Source: Candidatus Nitrosopumilus sp. (GTDB lineage Archaea > Thermoproteota > Nitrososphaeria > Nitrososphaerales > Nitrosopumilaceae). Taken from it: 63,939 bases of DNA. Under the pieces are notes generated by a model. That model was not told where the DNA came from. It made no database searches and saw only the letters and a list, made by a program, of their open reading frames with translations. The DNA lies in the NCBI GenBank assembly GCA_029263475.1, contig JAJCXK010000031.1, positions 1-63,939 on the forward strand, written 5' to 3'. The translations under genes and the position numbers were made by a program. Below, in pieces: positions 1-8,568 of this stretch. How positions within the stretch are numbered: position 1 is the stretch's first letter; each line of letters opens with the position of its first letter.

Positions 1-664
1 CAGTATCTAGGTAATCATTATAGTTTTCTGGCTCGTCAATGCATGAATCCCATCTATCCTCAATTCCGTCACCGTCAGTGTCAGGGAATGTGTATTGCCA
101 ATCAGATGCAGCAACGCTGTCAGGGCAGCCGTCAGTATCTAGGTATCGGTTGTATGTCTCAGGTTCAAGGGGACATGCATCCAGACCATCAGGTATACCA
201 TCCTGATCAGAGTCTTGTAAGCGAGAAGAGTCATCTGGGCAGCCATCGACATCATTGATTCCGTTGAATGTTTCTGGCTGATTTGGACATGAATCCATAT
301 AGTCGGGATAGCCGTCACCGTCAGTGTCGGCAATATTCTTTGCATCATCAGGAGAGTTATCAGGGCAGCCGTCAGTATCCTGGAACTTGTTGTAGGTCTC
401 CTTGACAGTAGGACATTTGTCTATGTGATCTTCTATTCCGTCATAATCAGCATCATACCATGGAACAAAGTCAGCAGGACAGCCGTCTATGTTGCTACCA
501 TATTGTGGATCATAGTCTTCAATAAGATTAGGACACTGATCCAGACTATTTGGAACTCCATCGCCATCAAAGTCAACTGTTTCAACAGCAAAAGCACCGT
601 TGGGCATCATTCCAATTGTAGACGTAAGTAAAAGTAAAAATCCTAAAATATATTGTTTTTTCAT
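1..664 (-). CDS. Secreted thrombospondin type 3 repeat protein, C-terminus beyond window
   Basis: The reading frame opens at the ATG at 664 and runs leftward off the window, so only about 221 N-terminal residues are visible. They start with a signal peptide (MKK, a leucine-rich core, then an AFA cleavage site near residue 26). Calcium-binding type 3 repeats follow, each with a DxDGDG-like loop, a CP pair, an aromatic-Asn pair and a DGCPD motif. The first 75 residues match the neighbouring protein at 677-3112 closely, so the two are tandem paralogs. Only 12 bp separate them, and this copy is probably co-transcribed from upstream. By family knowledge such repeats bind Ca2+ in rod-like extracellular proteins; a role in surface structure or adhesion is inference. 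The frame is open throughout. Confidence 0.85.
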   Translation of the reverse strand, partial: MKKQYILGFLLLLTSTIGMMPNGAFAVETVDFDGDGVPNSLDQCPNLIEDYDPQYGSNIDGCPADFVPWYDADYDGIEDHIDKCPTVKETYNKFQDTDGCPDNSPDDAKNIADTDGDGYPDYMDSCPNQPETFNGINDVDGCPDDSSRLQDSDQDGIPDGLDACPLEPETYNRYLDTDGCPDSVAASDWQYTFPDTDGDGIEDRWDSCIDEPENYNDYLDT

Positions 665-676
665 TTCAAAATACAC

Positions 677-3112
677 CTACAGGTCAGGACATCCGTCAGC
701 GTCTCTGTCACCGTCATAATCCTCAGGTTCCAGAGGACACAAGTCATCTTCATTGATAATATTATCTAGATCAGCATCATGTTTGTACCTTGATTGTTCA
801 GGAACAATATCTGGGCAGCCGTCATGATCATTATACTTGTTCCAGGACTCTTTCTCATTCGGACATAAATCAATCTCATCAATTATACCATCTTCATCAC
901 TGTCAATCACAATATTTCCAAGTGGCAAAACGTCTGGGCAGCCGTCATAATCAACATATTTGTTCCAAACCTCGTTTAGTTCGGGACACATATCCATATC
1001 GTCGGACACACCGTCACCATCAGAATCAAGCTGTATAACATCATTGTCGGGGCAGCCGTCATCGTCTTGGAAGCCGTTGTAGTTTTCGGCAACTAGAGGA
1101 CAATCATCAGATGTATCTGGAATTCCGTCATTGTCAGAATCAACCACAAATGATTCAGATACGGAATCTGGACAACCATCATCGTCTTGGAACTTGTTGT
1201 ATGTTTCCTTCGCAGTAGGACATGCATCTATTGCATCTGGAATTCCATCCTGATCTCTATCATTAGTTGAAATGTAATCATCTGGGCAGCCGTCAGTATC
1301 TAAAATTCCATTATATGTTTCTGGTTGATTTGGACAATGATCATTGTAGTCATTAATTCCGTCTTGATCAGAATCGGCCGTAAGCTTGTTGTCTGCGACA
1401 TAGTCTTGGCAGCCGTCAGTATCCTGGAACTTGTTGTATGTTTCAGGAATTAAAGGACATTTATCTAAATTGTCAACAATACCATCAAAGTCAGAATCAA
1501 TAGAAGTGATAAAGTCAGGATAGTCTGGGCAGCCGTCATCGTCTTGGAAGCCGTTGTATCTTTCTCGGTCAACTGGACATTTATCTACAGAATCAAGTAT
1601 ACCATCAAAGTCAGAATCAAATTCTAAAGAATCATCAGGGCAGCCGTCAGTATCCTGATAATGATTCCAAGTTTCTGCTGTTGAAGGGCATTTATCTAAT
1701 GTATCTCTAATTCCGTCACCGTCAGAATCTAATATTGAAATGTCTGGGCAGCCGTCAGTATCCTGATAACCATTCATCGTTTCAGGATCAATAGGACATC
1801 TATCATTCAAATCATCAATTCCGTCATTATCAAAATCTGATCCTAATAACCCAGATGTATTGTCAGGGCAGCCGTCAGTATCTTGGAACTTGTTGTATGT
1901 TTCCTTCGCAGTAGGACATTGATCTAAATAATCCAAAACACCGTCTTGATCTCTATCATGAGAAGAATCAATGTCTGGGCAGCCGTCAGTATCTAAGATA
2001 CCATTGAACGTCTCTGGCTGGTTTGGACATAAATCAGAAAAGTCATTAATTCCGTCACCATCAGTGTCAGGTACACCTTTATCATCGGTCACATAGTCTG
2101 GGCAGCCGTCATCGTCTTGGAACTTGTTGTATGTTTCTTTTACTTCAGGACATTGGTCAATACTATTAGGAATACCATCAAGGTCTGAATCACCATCATT
2201 TGAATAAGGAGGGATGTCTGGGCAGCCGTCATCGTCTTGGAAGCCGTTGTATCTTTCTGGATCTAGAGGACAAGCATCGTCAACATCCATTATCCTATCA
2301 CCATCCGCATCATCTAATGTGCCACTAAACGATAGAAGAGAGTCTGGGCAGCCGTCATAATCAACAAATCTATTGAAAGTTTCAGGATGATCAGGACAAA
2401 TATCATACTCATCTGCAATGCCATCACCATCTCTATCATCAAAAGAAAAATCTAAAGAAGCATCTGGGCAGCCGTCAGTATCCTGATAATCATTATAAAT
2501 TTCAGGTTCGGTAACACACAAATCAATCTTATCATGAATACCATCGTTATCAGTATCAACAAAAGATGAATTATCTGCAGAGTCTGGGCAGCCGTCATCG
2601 TCTTGATATCTATTGTAAGTTTCTGAATTTAATGGACACATATCTAAATAATCCAAAACACCGTCTCGATCCCGGTCACCATGACCAAAAGAGTCTGGGC
2701 AGCCGTCAGTATCTAAGATACCATTGAACGTCTCTGGCTGGTTTGGACATAAATCAACCAAATCAATAAAACCATCACCGTCAGAATCAACAGCTCCGCC
2801 AGTGCTACTTCCAGGTAACGTGTCGGGGCAGCCGTCAGTATCCTGGAACTTGTTATAATTTTCCTTGATGTTTGGACATAAATCTATGTGATCTTCAATT
2901 CCATCATAATCCTCGTCATACCATGGAACAAAATCGGAGGGGCATCCGTCTATAGCCCCTTCATAATCTTCGTACAAGTTAGGACATGCATCAAGAGAAT
3001 CAGAAACGCCGTCATTGTCTAAGTCATCGACAGCAAAAGCAGGATTAATTGGAACACTAGTTAAGGTTGTTACAAGTAACAATAGGAACGATAATGAATG
3101 TATTTTTTTCAA
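677..3112 (-). CDS. Secreted thrombospondin type 3 repeat protein, 20 repeats
   Basis: The 811-residue product has a signal peptide (MKKIHSLSF, hydrophobic core, AFA near residue 27). The rest is 20 consecutive type 3 repeats of about 38 residues, each ending in DGCPD or a close variant (one is DGCQD). Each repeat carries a DxDxDG calcium loop and two cysteines that probably form disulfides. There is no membrane segment or sorting motif, so it is probably secreted or held in the S-layer. Spacers between repeats vary in length and sequence while the core is rigid. It lies 12 bp upstream of its paralog and probably shares its transcript. The exact role is unknown; calcium-dependent surface rod or adhesin is the family-based guess. 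Confidence 0.9.
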   Translation of the reverse strand: MKKIHSLSFLLLLVTTLTSVPINPAFAVDDLDNDGVSDSLDACPNLYEDYEGAIDGCPSDFVPWYDEDYDGIEDHIDLCPNIKENYNKFQDTDGCPDTLPGSSTGGAVDSDGDGFIDLVDLCPNQPETFNGILDTDGCPDSFGHGDRDRDGVLDYLDMCPLNSETYNRYQDDDGCPDSADNSSFVDTDNDGIHDKIDLCVTEPEIYNDYQDTDGCPDASLDFSFDDRDGDGIADEYDICPDHPETFNRFVDYDGCPDSLLSFSGTLDDADGDRIMDVDDACPLDPERYNGFQDDDGCPDIPPYSNDGDSDLDGIPNSIDQCPEVKETYNKFQDDDGCPDYVTDDKGVPDTDGDGINDFSDLCPNQPETFNGILDTDGCPDIDSSHDRDQDGVLDYLDQCPTAKETYNKFQDTDGCPDNTSGLLGSDFDNDGIDDLNDRCPIDPETMNGYQDTDGCPDISILDSDGDGIRDTLDKCPSTAETWNHYQDTDGCPDDSLEFDSDFDGILDSVDKCPVDRERYNGFQDDDGCPDYPDFITSIDSDFDGIVDNLDKCPLIPETYNKFQDTDGCQDYVADNKLTADSDQDGINDYNDHCPNQPETYNGILDTDGCPDDYISTNDRDQDGIPDAIDACPTAKETYNKFQDDDGCPDSVSESFVVDSDNDGIPDTSDDCPLVAENYNGFQDDDGCPDNDVIQLDSDGDGVSDDMDMCPELNEVWNKYVDYDGCPDVLPLGNIVIDSDEDGIIDEIDLCPNEKESWNKYNDHDGCPDIVPEQSRYKHDADLDNIINEDDLCPLEPEDYDGDRDADGCPDL
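690..2950 (-). repeat. DNA-level repeat core encoding Asp-Gly-Cys-Pro
   Basis: The stretch encoding Asp-Gly-Cys is written with the same codons (GAC GGC TGC) in about 17 of the 20 repeats. On the + strand it appears as GGGCAGCCGTC about every 110-125 bp. The only clearly different copies are at about 693, 1170 and 2943. The surrounding repeat codons vary freely and are AT-rich. The same word recurs in the upstream paralog at about 126 and 368. Confidence 0.8.
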
Positions 3113-3250
3113 TGCCTAAAATTAACTTGAGGATCCAGTTATTAAACCTCACTCTAGATCCAGCTAGAATTATCAAGAATTTTAAGAAAAATTTCCATGT
3201 TGGACAAAAATCTCGATCAATTTAAGTAAAGTGAAACACGATCTAAACTC

Positions 3251-4279
3251 ATGAGTTGTTCCGGTGAAACCGTTGAAGAAGAAGATCAACTGATTCAGAT
3301 CAGACCCGCAATCACAGCACAGTTAAAAAAAGCAAAGTACGGTGTAGCGGATCACTCTACAGTTGGACTTTGTCATTGGACAAAAAAATCATTCAAACAT
3401 GAGGGAAGTTGCTATAAACACAAGTTTTATGGAATCTCGACTCACAGATGTATGGAGTTTTCACCAGCTGGAATGTATTGTGAGAATAGATGTGTGTACT
3501 GTTGGAGACCCATGGAATTTTATGATTCAATGAACATGGATCTAGAACAAGTTGCAGAGCCAGCAGATATTTTAACAAAGTTGATGGCAGAGAGAAAGAA
3601 ACTGATCAATGGATTTTACGGAGACTCAAGAAATGACAAACAGAGGCTGGATGAATCATTGTTGCCAAGTCATTATGCAATATCACTATCAGGTGAACCT
3701 ACAATGTATCCCAAATTACCGAAACTAATCAAATATCTAAAGTCATTGGAACAAACAAAGTCAATTTTTCTTGTAACCAATGGGCAAGAACCCGACATGA
3801 TTCAAAGATTACAGGATGAAGATGCATTGCCGACACAATTGTATCTGTCAACAAATGCTGCAGATTATGAATCATTTATGAAGATAAATAAACCAAGATA
3901 CAATGATTCATGGGAAAGATGGAATAGAACGCTAGGAATGCTAAAGAATTTGAACACTCGAACAGTGTTAAGAATTACTTTGATTAGGGATTATAATGAT
4001 CAAAAAGAATCAATTCCGGCATTTGCAGAAATGTTTAGGAAAGCAAGTCCACACTTTATCGAAATTAAATCATATATGCACATTGGACGTTCAACAAATA
4101 GACTAGAACATGAGAACATGCTAGAAATGAATGAAGTGAAAGAATTTAGCGAGGAAATTGCAAAGCAAAGTAAAATATTTTCAATAATGGACGAAAGTAT
4201 GGTTTCAAGAATTTCTGTTTTACAAAATAACGATCGGTTGATTGATCGCTTTATTCCTACTTATGCAAATACCAATTAG
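3251..4279 (+). CDS. taw1: tRNA 4-demethylwyosine synthase (Taw1), radical SAM
   Basis: This enzyme forms the tricyclic core of wyosine at G37 of tRNA-Phe from pyruvate and N1-methylguanosine, using two iron-sulfur clusters. The radical SAM motif CxxxCxxC is at C77, C81 and C84 (CENRCVYCWRP). Three further cysteines, C41, C54 and C67, are spaced by 13 residues as in the Methanocaldococcus enzyme, where they bind the second [4Fe-4S] cluster. The length of 342 residues is typical of the flavodoxin-free archaeal form. The gene starts with ATG 138 bp from the divergent TSP3 gene. Its last 23 bp overlap the convergent rdgB gene. Other wyosine genes are not in the window. Confidence 0.95.
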   Translation: MSCSGETVEEEDQLIQIRPAITAQLKKAKYGVADHSTVGLCHWTKKSFKHEGSCYKHKFYGISTHRCMEFSPAGMYCENRCVYCWRPMEFYDSMNMDLEQVAEPADILTKLMAERKKLINGFYGDSRNDKQRLDESLLPSHYAISLSGEPTMYPKLPKLIKYLKSLEQTKSIFLVTNGQEPDMIQRLQDEDALPTQLYLSTNAADYESFMKINKPRYNDSWERWNRTLGMLKNLNTRTVLRITLIRDYNDQKESIPAFAEMFRKASPHFIEIKSYMHIGRSTNRLEHENMLEMNEVKEFSEEIAKQSKIFSIMDESMVSRISVLQNNDRLIDRFIPTYANTN

Positions 4280-4805
4280 AGAATTTTTTTAGGGATTTGT
4301 ACCTGTGAGAAATTTTATTTTTATCACTCGTTTCTGCAAATGATTTGTCAGAATTGTTTGGAACGAAGATTGGATCAAATCCCCAGCCTTTTCCTTTTTG
4401 TGATTTGGAAATGGTTCCACATAGTTCCCCATCAAAAGATTCCAGAATTGCATCATCGCAATAAGTGATGACAGAGATAAATTTTGCTTGTCTTTTGTTT
4501 TTTAAGAGATCAAGAATTCCTTTGTTTCCAAGGGTTTTGAAGACATATGACGAATAGGGACCAGGAAAACCACCAAGTGAATCAATGAATATCCCATCAT
4601 CCTCTATAATGAGAGGTTTTTTATGTTTGGAAAATGCATTTCGTGCTTTTTTTCTCGCAATATGATTAAGAGAATCCGATTGAATTTCCTCCAAATTAGA
4701 TTTTAAAAAACCAAGTTGTATACCAAAAGAATTTAAAATTTTTTTTGCCTCATGGTATTTCTGATCGTTTGAAGAAACAAAGAATAGATCAGACGACTTT
4801 TGCAT
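4257..4805 (-). CDS. rdgB: XTP/dITP pyrophosphatase (RdgB/HAM1 family)
   Basis: A HAM1-family nucleotide-pool sanitising enzyme that hydrolyses XTP, dITP and ITP to monophosphates. The sequence has the SSNDQKYHEAK substrate loop at the N-terminus, EDDGIFIDSLGGFPGPYSS in the middle and a KGWGFDPIF motif near residue 145, all diagnostic. I chose the ATG at 4805; an upstream ATG at 4823 would lie further inside bud32. With this start the gene overlaps the end of bud32 by 17 bp, suggesting translational coupling. The product is about 182 residues, normal for the family. The same bud32-rdgB pairing is familiar from other archaea, but that is recollection. Confidence 0.92.
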   Translation of the reverse strand: MQKSSDLFFVSSNDQKYHEAKKILNSFGIQLGFLKSNLEEIQSDSLNHIARKKARNAFSKHKKPLIIEDDGIFIDSLGGFPGPYSSYVFKTLGNKGILDLLKNKRQAKFISVITYCDDAILESFDGELCGTISKSQKGKGWGFDPIFVPNNSDKSFAETSDKNKISHRYKSLKKFSNWYLHK

Positions 4806-5415
4806 ACCTACCACGGCTTTCAATATCTGAGACTAATTTAGTAATTTTAGCATAATATGCATTTCCAACTACAGATTTGTACCCACATAAGAAATTCTTC
4901 CATGAAGATAGCATAATTTTGGCATGAGCGCTATTGAGAATTTCTTTGATTAATCTCAAATCTACTGCGTGATCTTCAGGCTTTATTGTATTTTGGGACA
5001 ATCCAAAATCAATGACAAATACAGTATTTTGAAAGAAAATGAAATTGGAAGTTGTCAAATCACCATGCATTACTCCATTTTTGTGTAATAAGCCAACTAA
5101 TTTTCCAATTTCTTTAGATAATTCAATAATTTTTAATTCAGGTAAATCGTGAACAGGTTTTCCGGGAATGTCTTGCATCAGAATCGAGGTGGTTTTCAAA
5201 TTTACAAAATAAATTAGAGGTGTGGGCAAACCAAATGATTTAACAAAAGAGATCATTTGGGATTCTTTAATTGTTCTATGTTTACGAATTCTGGAATCAA
5301 GTGAAGGGTCACGATAATTTTTTGTCTTTCTAATTTTTAAAATCGCTTTAGAATTTTGCCACGTAGTTTTATACAAATCAGCTTCAGCTCCTTTTTTAAA
5401 TAATTTCATTAACAT
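4789..5415 (-). CDS. bud32: KEOPS complex protein kinase/ATPase Bud32
   Basis: This is a small (208 aa) atypical kinase of the RIO/piD261 type that supports Kae1 in making N6-threonylcarbamoyladenosine at A37 of tRNAs. Visible kinase elements are KKGAEADLY (glycine-rich loop), the lysine in AILKIRK, the catalytic HGDLTTSN loop near residue 117 and the metal-binding DFGLS near residue 136. Here it is a stand-alone gene, not fused to Kae1 as in some euryarchaea. Kae1 lies 350 bp away on the same strand with a divergent PH-like gene wedged between them. Either ATG 5415 or ATG 5409 could start it. A TATA-like CCTTTTATT about 20 bp upstream suggests a leaderless mRNA. Confidence 0.93.
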   Translation of the reverse strand: MLMKLFKKGAEADLYKTTWQNSKAILKIRKTKNYRDPSLDSRIRKHRTIKESQMISFVKSFGLPTPLIYFVNLKTTSILMQDIPGKPVHDLPELKIIELSKEIGKLVGLLHKNGVMHGDLTTSNFIFFQNTVFVIDFGLSQNTIKPEDHAVDLRLIKEILNSAHAKIMLSSWKNFLCGYKSVVGNAYYAKITKLVSDIESRGRYAKVV

Positions 5416-5441
5416 TATATCTAAAGGGATTCAATAAAAGG
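5413..5441. promoter_or_regulatory. Overlapping divergent promoters for bud32 and PH-like gene
   Basis: Only 31 bp separate the two start codons. Rightward, CATTATATCT at 5413-5422 sits 25-34 bp before the ATG at 5447. Leftward, the reverse complement of 5432-5441 (CCTTTTATTG) sits 17-26 bp before the bud32 start. Each TATA-like box therefore lies at the edge of the other transcript. Assignment is by position and base composition only. Confidence 0.5.
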
Positions 5442-5446
5442 TAATC

Positions 5447-5773
5447 ATGGAAGATGGAGAGATAAGAATAAAACAAGAAGATTGTAGCGAAGACAGTTTA
5501 GGTCCAGGTATTCTAACATTGACAAACAAGCGACTGGCATTTGATAAAACAAATGCGAGAATAATGGACTTTTCAAAACGTTTTGGGGACACTGTATTAG
5601 ATATTTCATTAGAGAATGTAACTAAAACGTGGAAAGAAGGACTACTAATGAAAAAAGTTTGCTTTACAGCAAAAACAGATGAAAACGAGGGAACCTACAA
5701 GTTTGGAGTTTTCAATACAAAACACTGGTTAAAAGACATAGAGAAGCAAGTTGTTGATTGCAAAAATCAATAA
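5447..5773 (+). CDS. PH/GRAM-like domain protein of unknown function
   Basis: The 108-residue protein has no signal peptide or membrane segment. It begins EIRIKQEDCSEDSLGPGILTLT-like, followed by NKRLAF, a GRAM/PH-type beta-strand pattern (a strand ending in LTNKRL, then I-D-I-S-L-E-N-V, then a C-terminal helix). Such domains bind lipids or proteins in other systems; nothing here shows a ligand. It is transcribed toward kae1 and its 3' end overlaps the kae1 stop by 7 bp. It sits between two KEOPS genes on the opposite strand, but a link to tRNA modification is speculation. Confidence 0.7.
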   Translation: MEDGEIRIKQEDCSEDSLGPGILTLTNKRLAFDKTNARIMDFSKRFGDTVLDISLENVTKTWKEGLLMKKVCFTAKTDENEGTYKFGVFNTKHWLKDIEKQVVDCKNQ

Positions 5774-6750
5774 TCAACTTTAACTGAGTCTAGTCTCCAT
5801 GATTGCCTTACAAAAGTATCTTTTAACGAAGCACCTTGCTTCACCTTTGATTCTAGAAGTCCAGTCCAACAAATTTGACTCCCACAATCACCAGCATAAC
5901 GCATAGGAACTACAGAAAATTTGCTGCCATGACGCTTACATACATCATGAAGCATCTCAGACAACCTTTTGTTTGCTGCGACACCTCCAACTATCATCAA
6001 TTCTTTTTTTTGTGTAAATGATAGTGCACGCTCTACAGTCTCACTGATCATTGCAAAAGCAGTTTCTTGAAGAGAATAACATGCATCAATCTTATTTTTT
6101 TTTGCTACAGATTTTGTTGCAGATAATAAGCCTGAAAACGATACATCGTTCCCTTTTACGGAATATGGCAGCGTGACATAATTGGAAGATGAAGATGCCA
6201 ATTCTTCAATATTTTTTCCGCATGGAGAAGCAAATCCAATTGATCTTCCAAATTGATCAAGTAATTGACCCAACGTAATGTCTAAAGTTTCGCCAAAAAC
6301 TCTCCACTGTTTATTGAGAAATGCCAATAGCATGGTATGTCCTCCAGATACCAAAAGTACCAATGGATTTACAGAACCTGTCAATAATTTTCCCAATTCA
6401 ATATGACCAATTGCATGATTTACAGGATAGATTGGAATATCATAAAAGGATGACAAGGATCTTGCCACTACTGCACCAACACGTAGACATGGTCCCAATC
6501 CAGGACCTGCAGCATAAGAAACAATATCCAGATCTTTAACAATGACATTTGCATCTTGAAGACATTCGGATAACACGATAGAGCTGTTTTCAACATGATG
6601 CCGAGATGCTTCTCTAGGATGAATTCCTTCCCCAGCCTCAGGACGGTATATCCTTCTAACATCCGAAAGAATTTTTCCCTTATTTCCAGTTTTTTCAATT
6701 ACAGCACAAGAAAATGTATGAGCTGTACTTTCAATGCCCAACCCCAACAT
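5767..6750 (-). CDS. kae1: tRNA N6-threonylcarbamoyltransferase Kae1 (KEOPS)
   Basis: Kae1 transfers the threonylcarbamoyl group to A37 of ANN-decoding tRNAs. The sequence shows LGIESTAHTF at the start, HPREASRHH, the metal-binding pair in VNHAIGHIE (around residues 110-114), VSGGHTML, and the C-terminal VGGVAANKRL and YAGDCGSQICWTG motifs of the ASKHA fold. The ATG at 6750 gives the usual archaeal N-terminus and leaves 1 nt after the ychF stop; a GTG at 6759 is possible. The length of about 327 residues is normal. It is co-directional with ychF, so probably co-transcribed. Bud32 is nearby; Cgi121 and Pcc1 are not in the window. Confidence 0.95.
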   Translation of the reverse strand: MLGLGIESTAHTFSCAVIEKTGNKGKILSDVRRIYRPEAGEGIHPREASRHHVENSSIVLSECLQDANVIVKDLDIVSYAAGPGLGPCLRVGAVVARSLSSFYDIPIYPVNHAIGHIELGKLLTGSVNPLVLLVSGGHTMLLAFLNKQWRVFGETLDITLGQLLDQFGRSIGFASPCGKNIEELASSSSNYVTLPYSVKGNDVSFSGLLSATKSVAKKNKIDACYSLQETAFAMISETVERALSFTQKKELMIVGGVAANKRLSEMLHDVCKRHGSKFSVVPMRYAGDCGSQICWTGLLESKVKQGASLKDTFVRQSWRLDSVKVDY

Positions 6751-6751
6751 A

Positions 6752-7939
6752 TCATCCACGACTTAGTGTAGATACAATTTTGATCACGTCACCATTCTTT
6801 AATTTATGATCACCACCTATTCGTTGTTTAGTTTTACAGTCAATCGCGTGTAAGAAACCTTTTGCAATATCTGCATGAACCAAAGCAGCCAGATCCTTTG
6901 CAGTGGAATCTTGTGGAACAAGTTTTGTATCAGGCAAAACAATACCGTCTTTGTTAATTAGTTTAGTCTCATCTTCCACAGGATACACAACAATAAATTT
7001 GAGCGAGTCAAAAACGGCAGTGTTTAGAATTTTTTGAACTCCAGTTGAAGGGATTTTGGAAAAAACAGATTTTACAATCTCAAGGGCTTTTTGCTGTGGA
7101 GGTAAAATTTCCCGGCCTTCAATAATCGTAAAAGATTCATCTCCAGATGAATAATTTACAATTCCAGCTTTGGATGCCTTTCGTAAGAGCAGTTCAGTTT
7201 CAGCACTGCAAGGTATTATGACATCAGAAATTTTTTTTAAAATCTCAAGATCCTTAGAAAGATCTGCTTTATTTGCAGCTATAATCATGGGCTTTGTGTT
7301 ACTTCGTAACTCTTTAACAAATGTTTCAATATCATTGTCTGTCCATTCTTTGGGATTTCTAGCAACTAGTCCTTGTTTTTGTAAGACTTCATGCACCTGA
7401 AAATCTTTAATCCCCAATCCTGAAAATCGCTTCGCAATACCATCCGTAAGTTTTGCTCTTTTTTGGTCTATCTCACGAGTAATTTTATCCCACTCTCTTT
7501 TGAGAATGTCTACAAACCATTGATCAAATTCATCTTTGACAAACGCAATATCTTCCAAAGGATCATGAGTTCCGATTGGAACAGATTGCCCCTGAATATC
7601 TGTAGTACCTGCAATATCAACAACGTGAATTAAAACTTCAGCCTGCCTTGCATCATCAAGAAACTGATTTCCAAGTCCTTTTCCCTCGTGTGCACCTGGA
7701 ACCAACCCGGCAACATCAATAATTTTTACTGGAATGAAACGAGTACCATTTACACAAAGTGGGTTATCATGCTGAATGTTAAAATGCATACAAGCACATT
7801 TGGATTTTACATATGCCACGCCCACATTGGGTTCAATCGTGGTAAAAGGAAAATTGCCAGTAGCCACAGAAGTTTCAGTTGCAGCAGAGAAAAAGGTAGA
7901 CTTTCCAACGTTTGCTTTACCTAATAAACCAATTTGCAA
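6752..7939 (-). CDS. ychF: YchF/OLA1-family GTP-binding protein with TGS domain
   Basis: A 395-residue Obg-like P-loop NTPase. The G1 motif GKANVGKS is at residues 7-14, G3 is DVAGLVPGAHEGKGLGNQFL, and G4 is NKADLS near residue 221. A TGS domain fills the last 90 or so residues. The family binds ribosomes and in some organisms prefers ATP to GTP; the archaeal role is undefined. The start appears to be TTG, since MQIGLLGKAN begins exactly at the P-loop strand. The stop is followed within 1 nt by the kae1 ATG, so the pair is probably one transcript. Confidence 0.92.
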   Translation of the reverse strand: MQIGLLGKANVGKSTFFSAATETSVATGNFPFTTIEPNVGVAYVKSKCACMHFNIQHDNPLCVNGTRFIPVKIIDVAGLVPGAHEGKGLGNQFLDDARQAEVLIHVVDIAGTTDIQGQSVPIGTHDPLEDIAFVKDEFDQWFVDILKREWDKITREIDQKRAKLTDGIAKRFSGLGIKDFQVHEVLQKQGLVARNPKEWTDNDIETFVKELRSNTKPMIIAANKADLSKDLEILKKISDVIIPCSAETELLLRKASKAGIVNYSSGDESFTIIEGREILPPQQKALEIVKSVFSKIPSTGVQKILNTAVFDSLKFIVVYPVEDETKLINKDGIVLPDTKLVPQDSTAKDLAALVHADIAKGFLHAIDCKTKQRIGGDHKLKNGDVIKIVSTLSRG

Positions 7940-8012
7940 TAATGTAAAAGATCCAATTCTACTTATTAGTATTGCAGAAATTGTTTAATCTGGTTAAGTG
8001 TAGTTTGATATA

Positions 8013-8561
8013 ATGTCAATAGTTATTACTGGAAATCCAGGTGTGGGAAAACATACCATTACAGAAAAAATCGCAGGCAGACTAAAGTTACCAGTATTAG
8101 ACATCAATGCAACCGCAAAAGATTCAGGGCTATTTGAAGAAAACGGAGGTACAAACGATATAGACGTAAAGAAACTTGAAAAAATAATCGAACAGAAAAT
8201 ATCTGAAAAAAACATCATAGTAGGACATTTGGCACCATATGTTTTACACAAGAATCAAGTTGAAGTCATGGTTGTTTTAAGAAGAAATCCTTACGATTTA
8301 ATCTCGGTTTACAGAGACAGAAAATACTCAGAGAGAAAAATTAAAGAAAACACAGGTAGTGAAATATTAGGAATTATTGCACACGATGCAACCAATCAAT
8401 TCCATGAAAAAGTATTTCAAATAAATGTCAGTGAAAAGAGTATTTCAAAAACAGTGGATGAAACACTAGAATTAATTTTGGGGAATAAGAGTAATGAAGA
8501 GATAGACTGGCTTGAATTAGTAAGTAACAATAACGACCTGGAAAAATTTTTTAGTGATTGA
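8013..8561 (+). CDS. Fap7/AK6-type adenylate kinase, ribosome biogenesis
   Basis: The 182-residue protein begins with a Walker A loop, GNPGVGKHT at residues 7-15, and continues with GHLAPYVL and RRNPYDL, as in the adenylate kinase AK6 (yeast Fap7, human CINAP). By family knowledge these proteins have adenylate kinase/ATPase activity and assist late 18S/16S rRNA maturation through uS11. The C-terminal IDWLELV segment near residue 166 is also seen in archaeal Fap7 proteins. It is transcribed divergently from ychF and ends 7 bp before the TGT gene, probably in one operon with it. Confidence 0.85.
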   Translation: MSIVITGNPGVGKHTITEKIAGRLKLPVLDINATAKDSGLFEENGGTNDIDVKKLEKIIEQKISEKNIIVGHLAPYVLHKNQVEVMVVLRRNPYDLISVYRDRKYSERKIKENTGSEILGIIAHDATNQFHEKVFQINVSEKSISKTVDETLELILGNKSNEEIDWLELVSNNNDLEKFFSD

Positions 8562-8568
8562 TTAAATA

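Noticed and set aside
690..2950. Regularly spaced GGGCAGCCGTC words as a CRISPR-like array
   Set aside because: The words are only 11 bp, sit in one open frame and encode the conserved Asp-Gly-Cys of TSP3 repeats. Spacers are coding and similar to each other, and no cas genes are near.
3113..3250. Repeated GATCCAG and a TGAGG...CCTCA inverted repeat upstream of taw1
   Set aside because: The repeat is 7 bp and the stem only 5 bp, in an AT-rich divergent intergenic region. It could be chance; no regulator or riboswitch is recognised.
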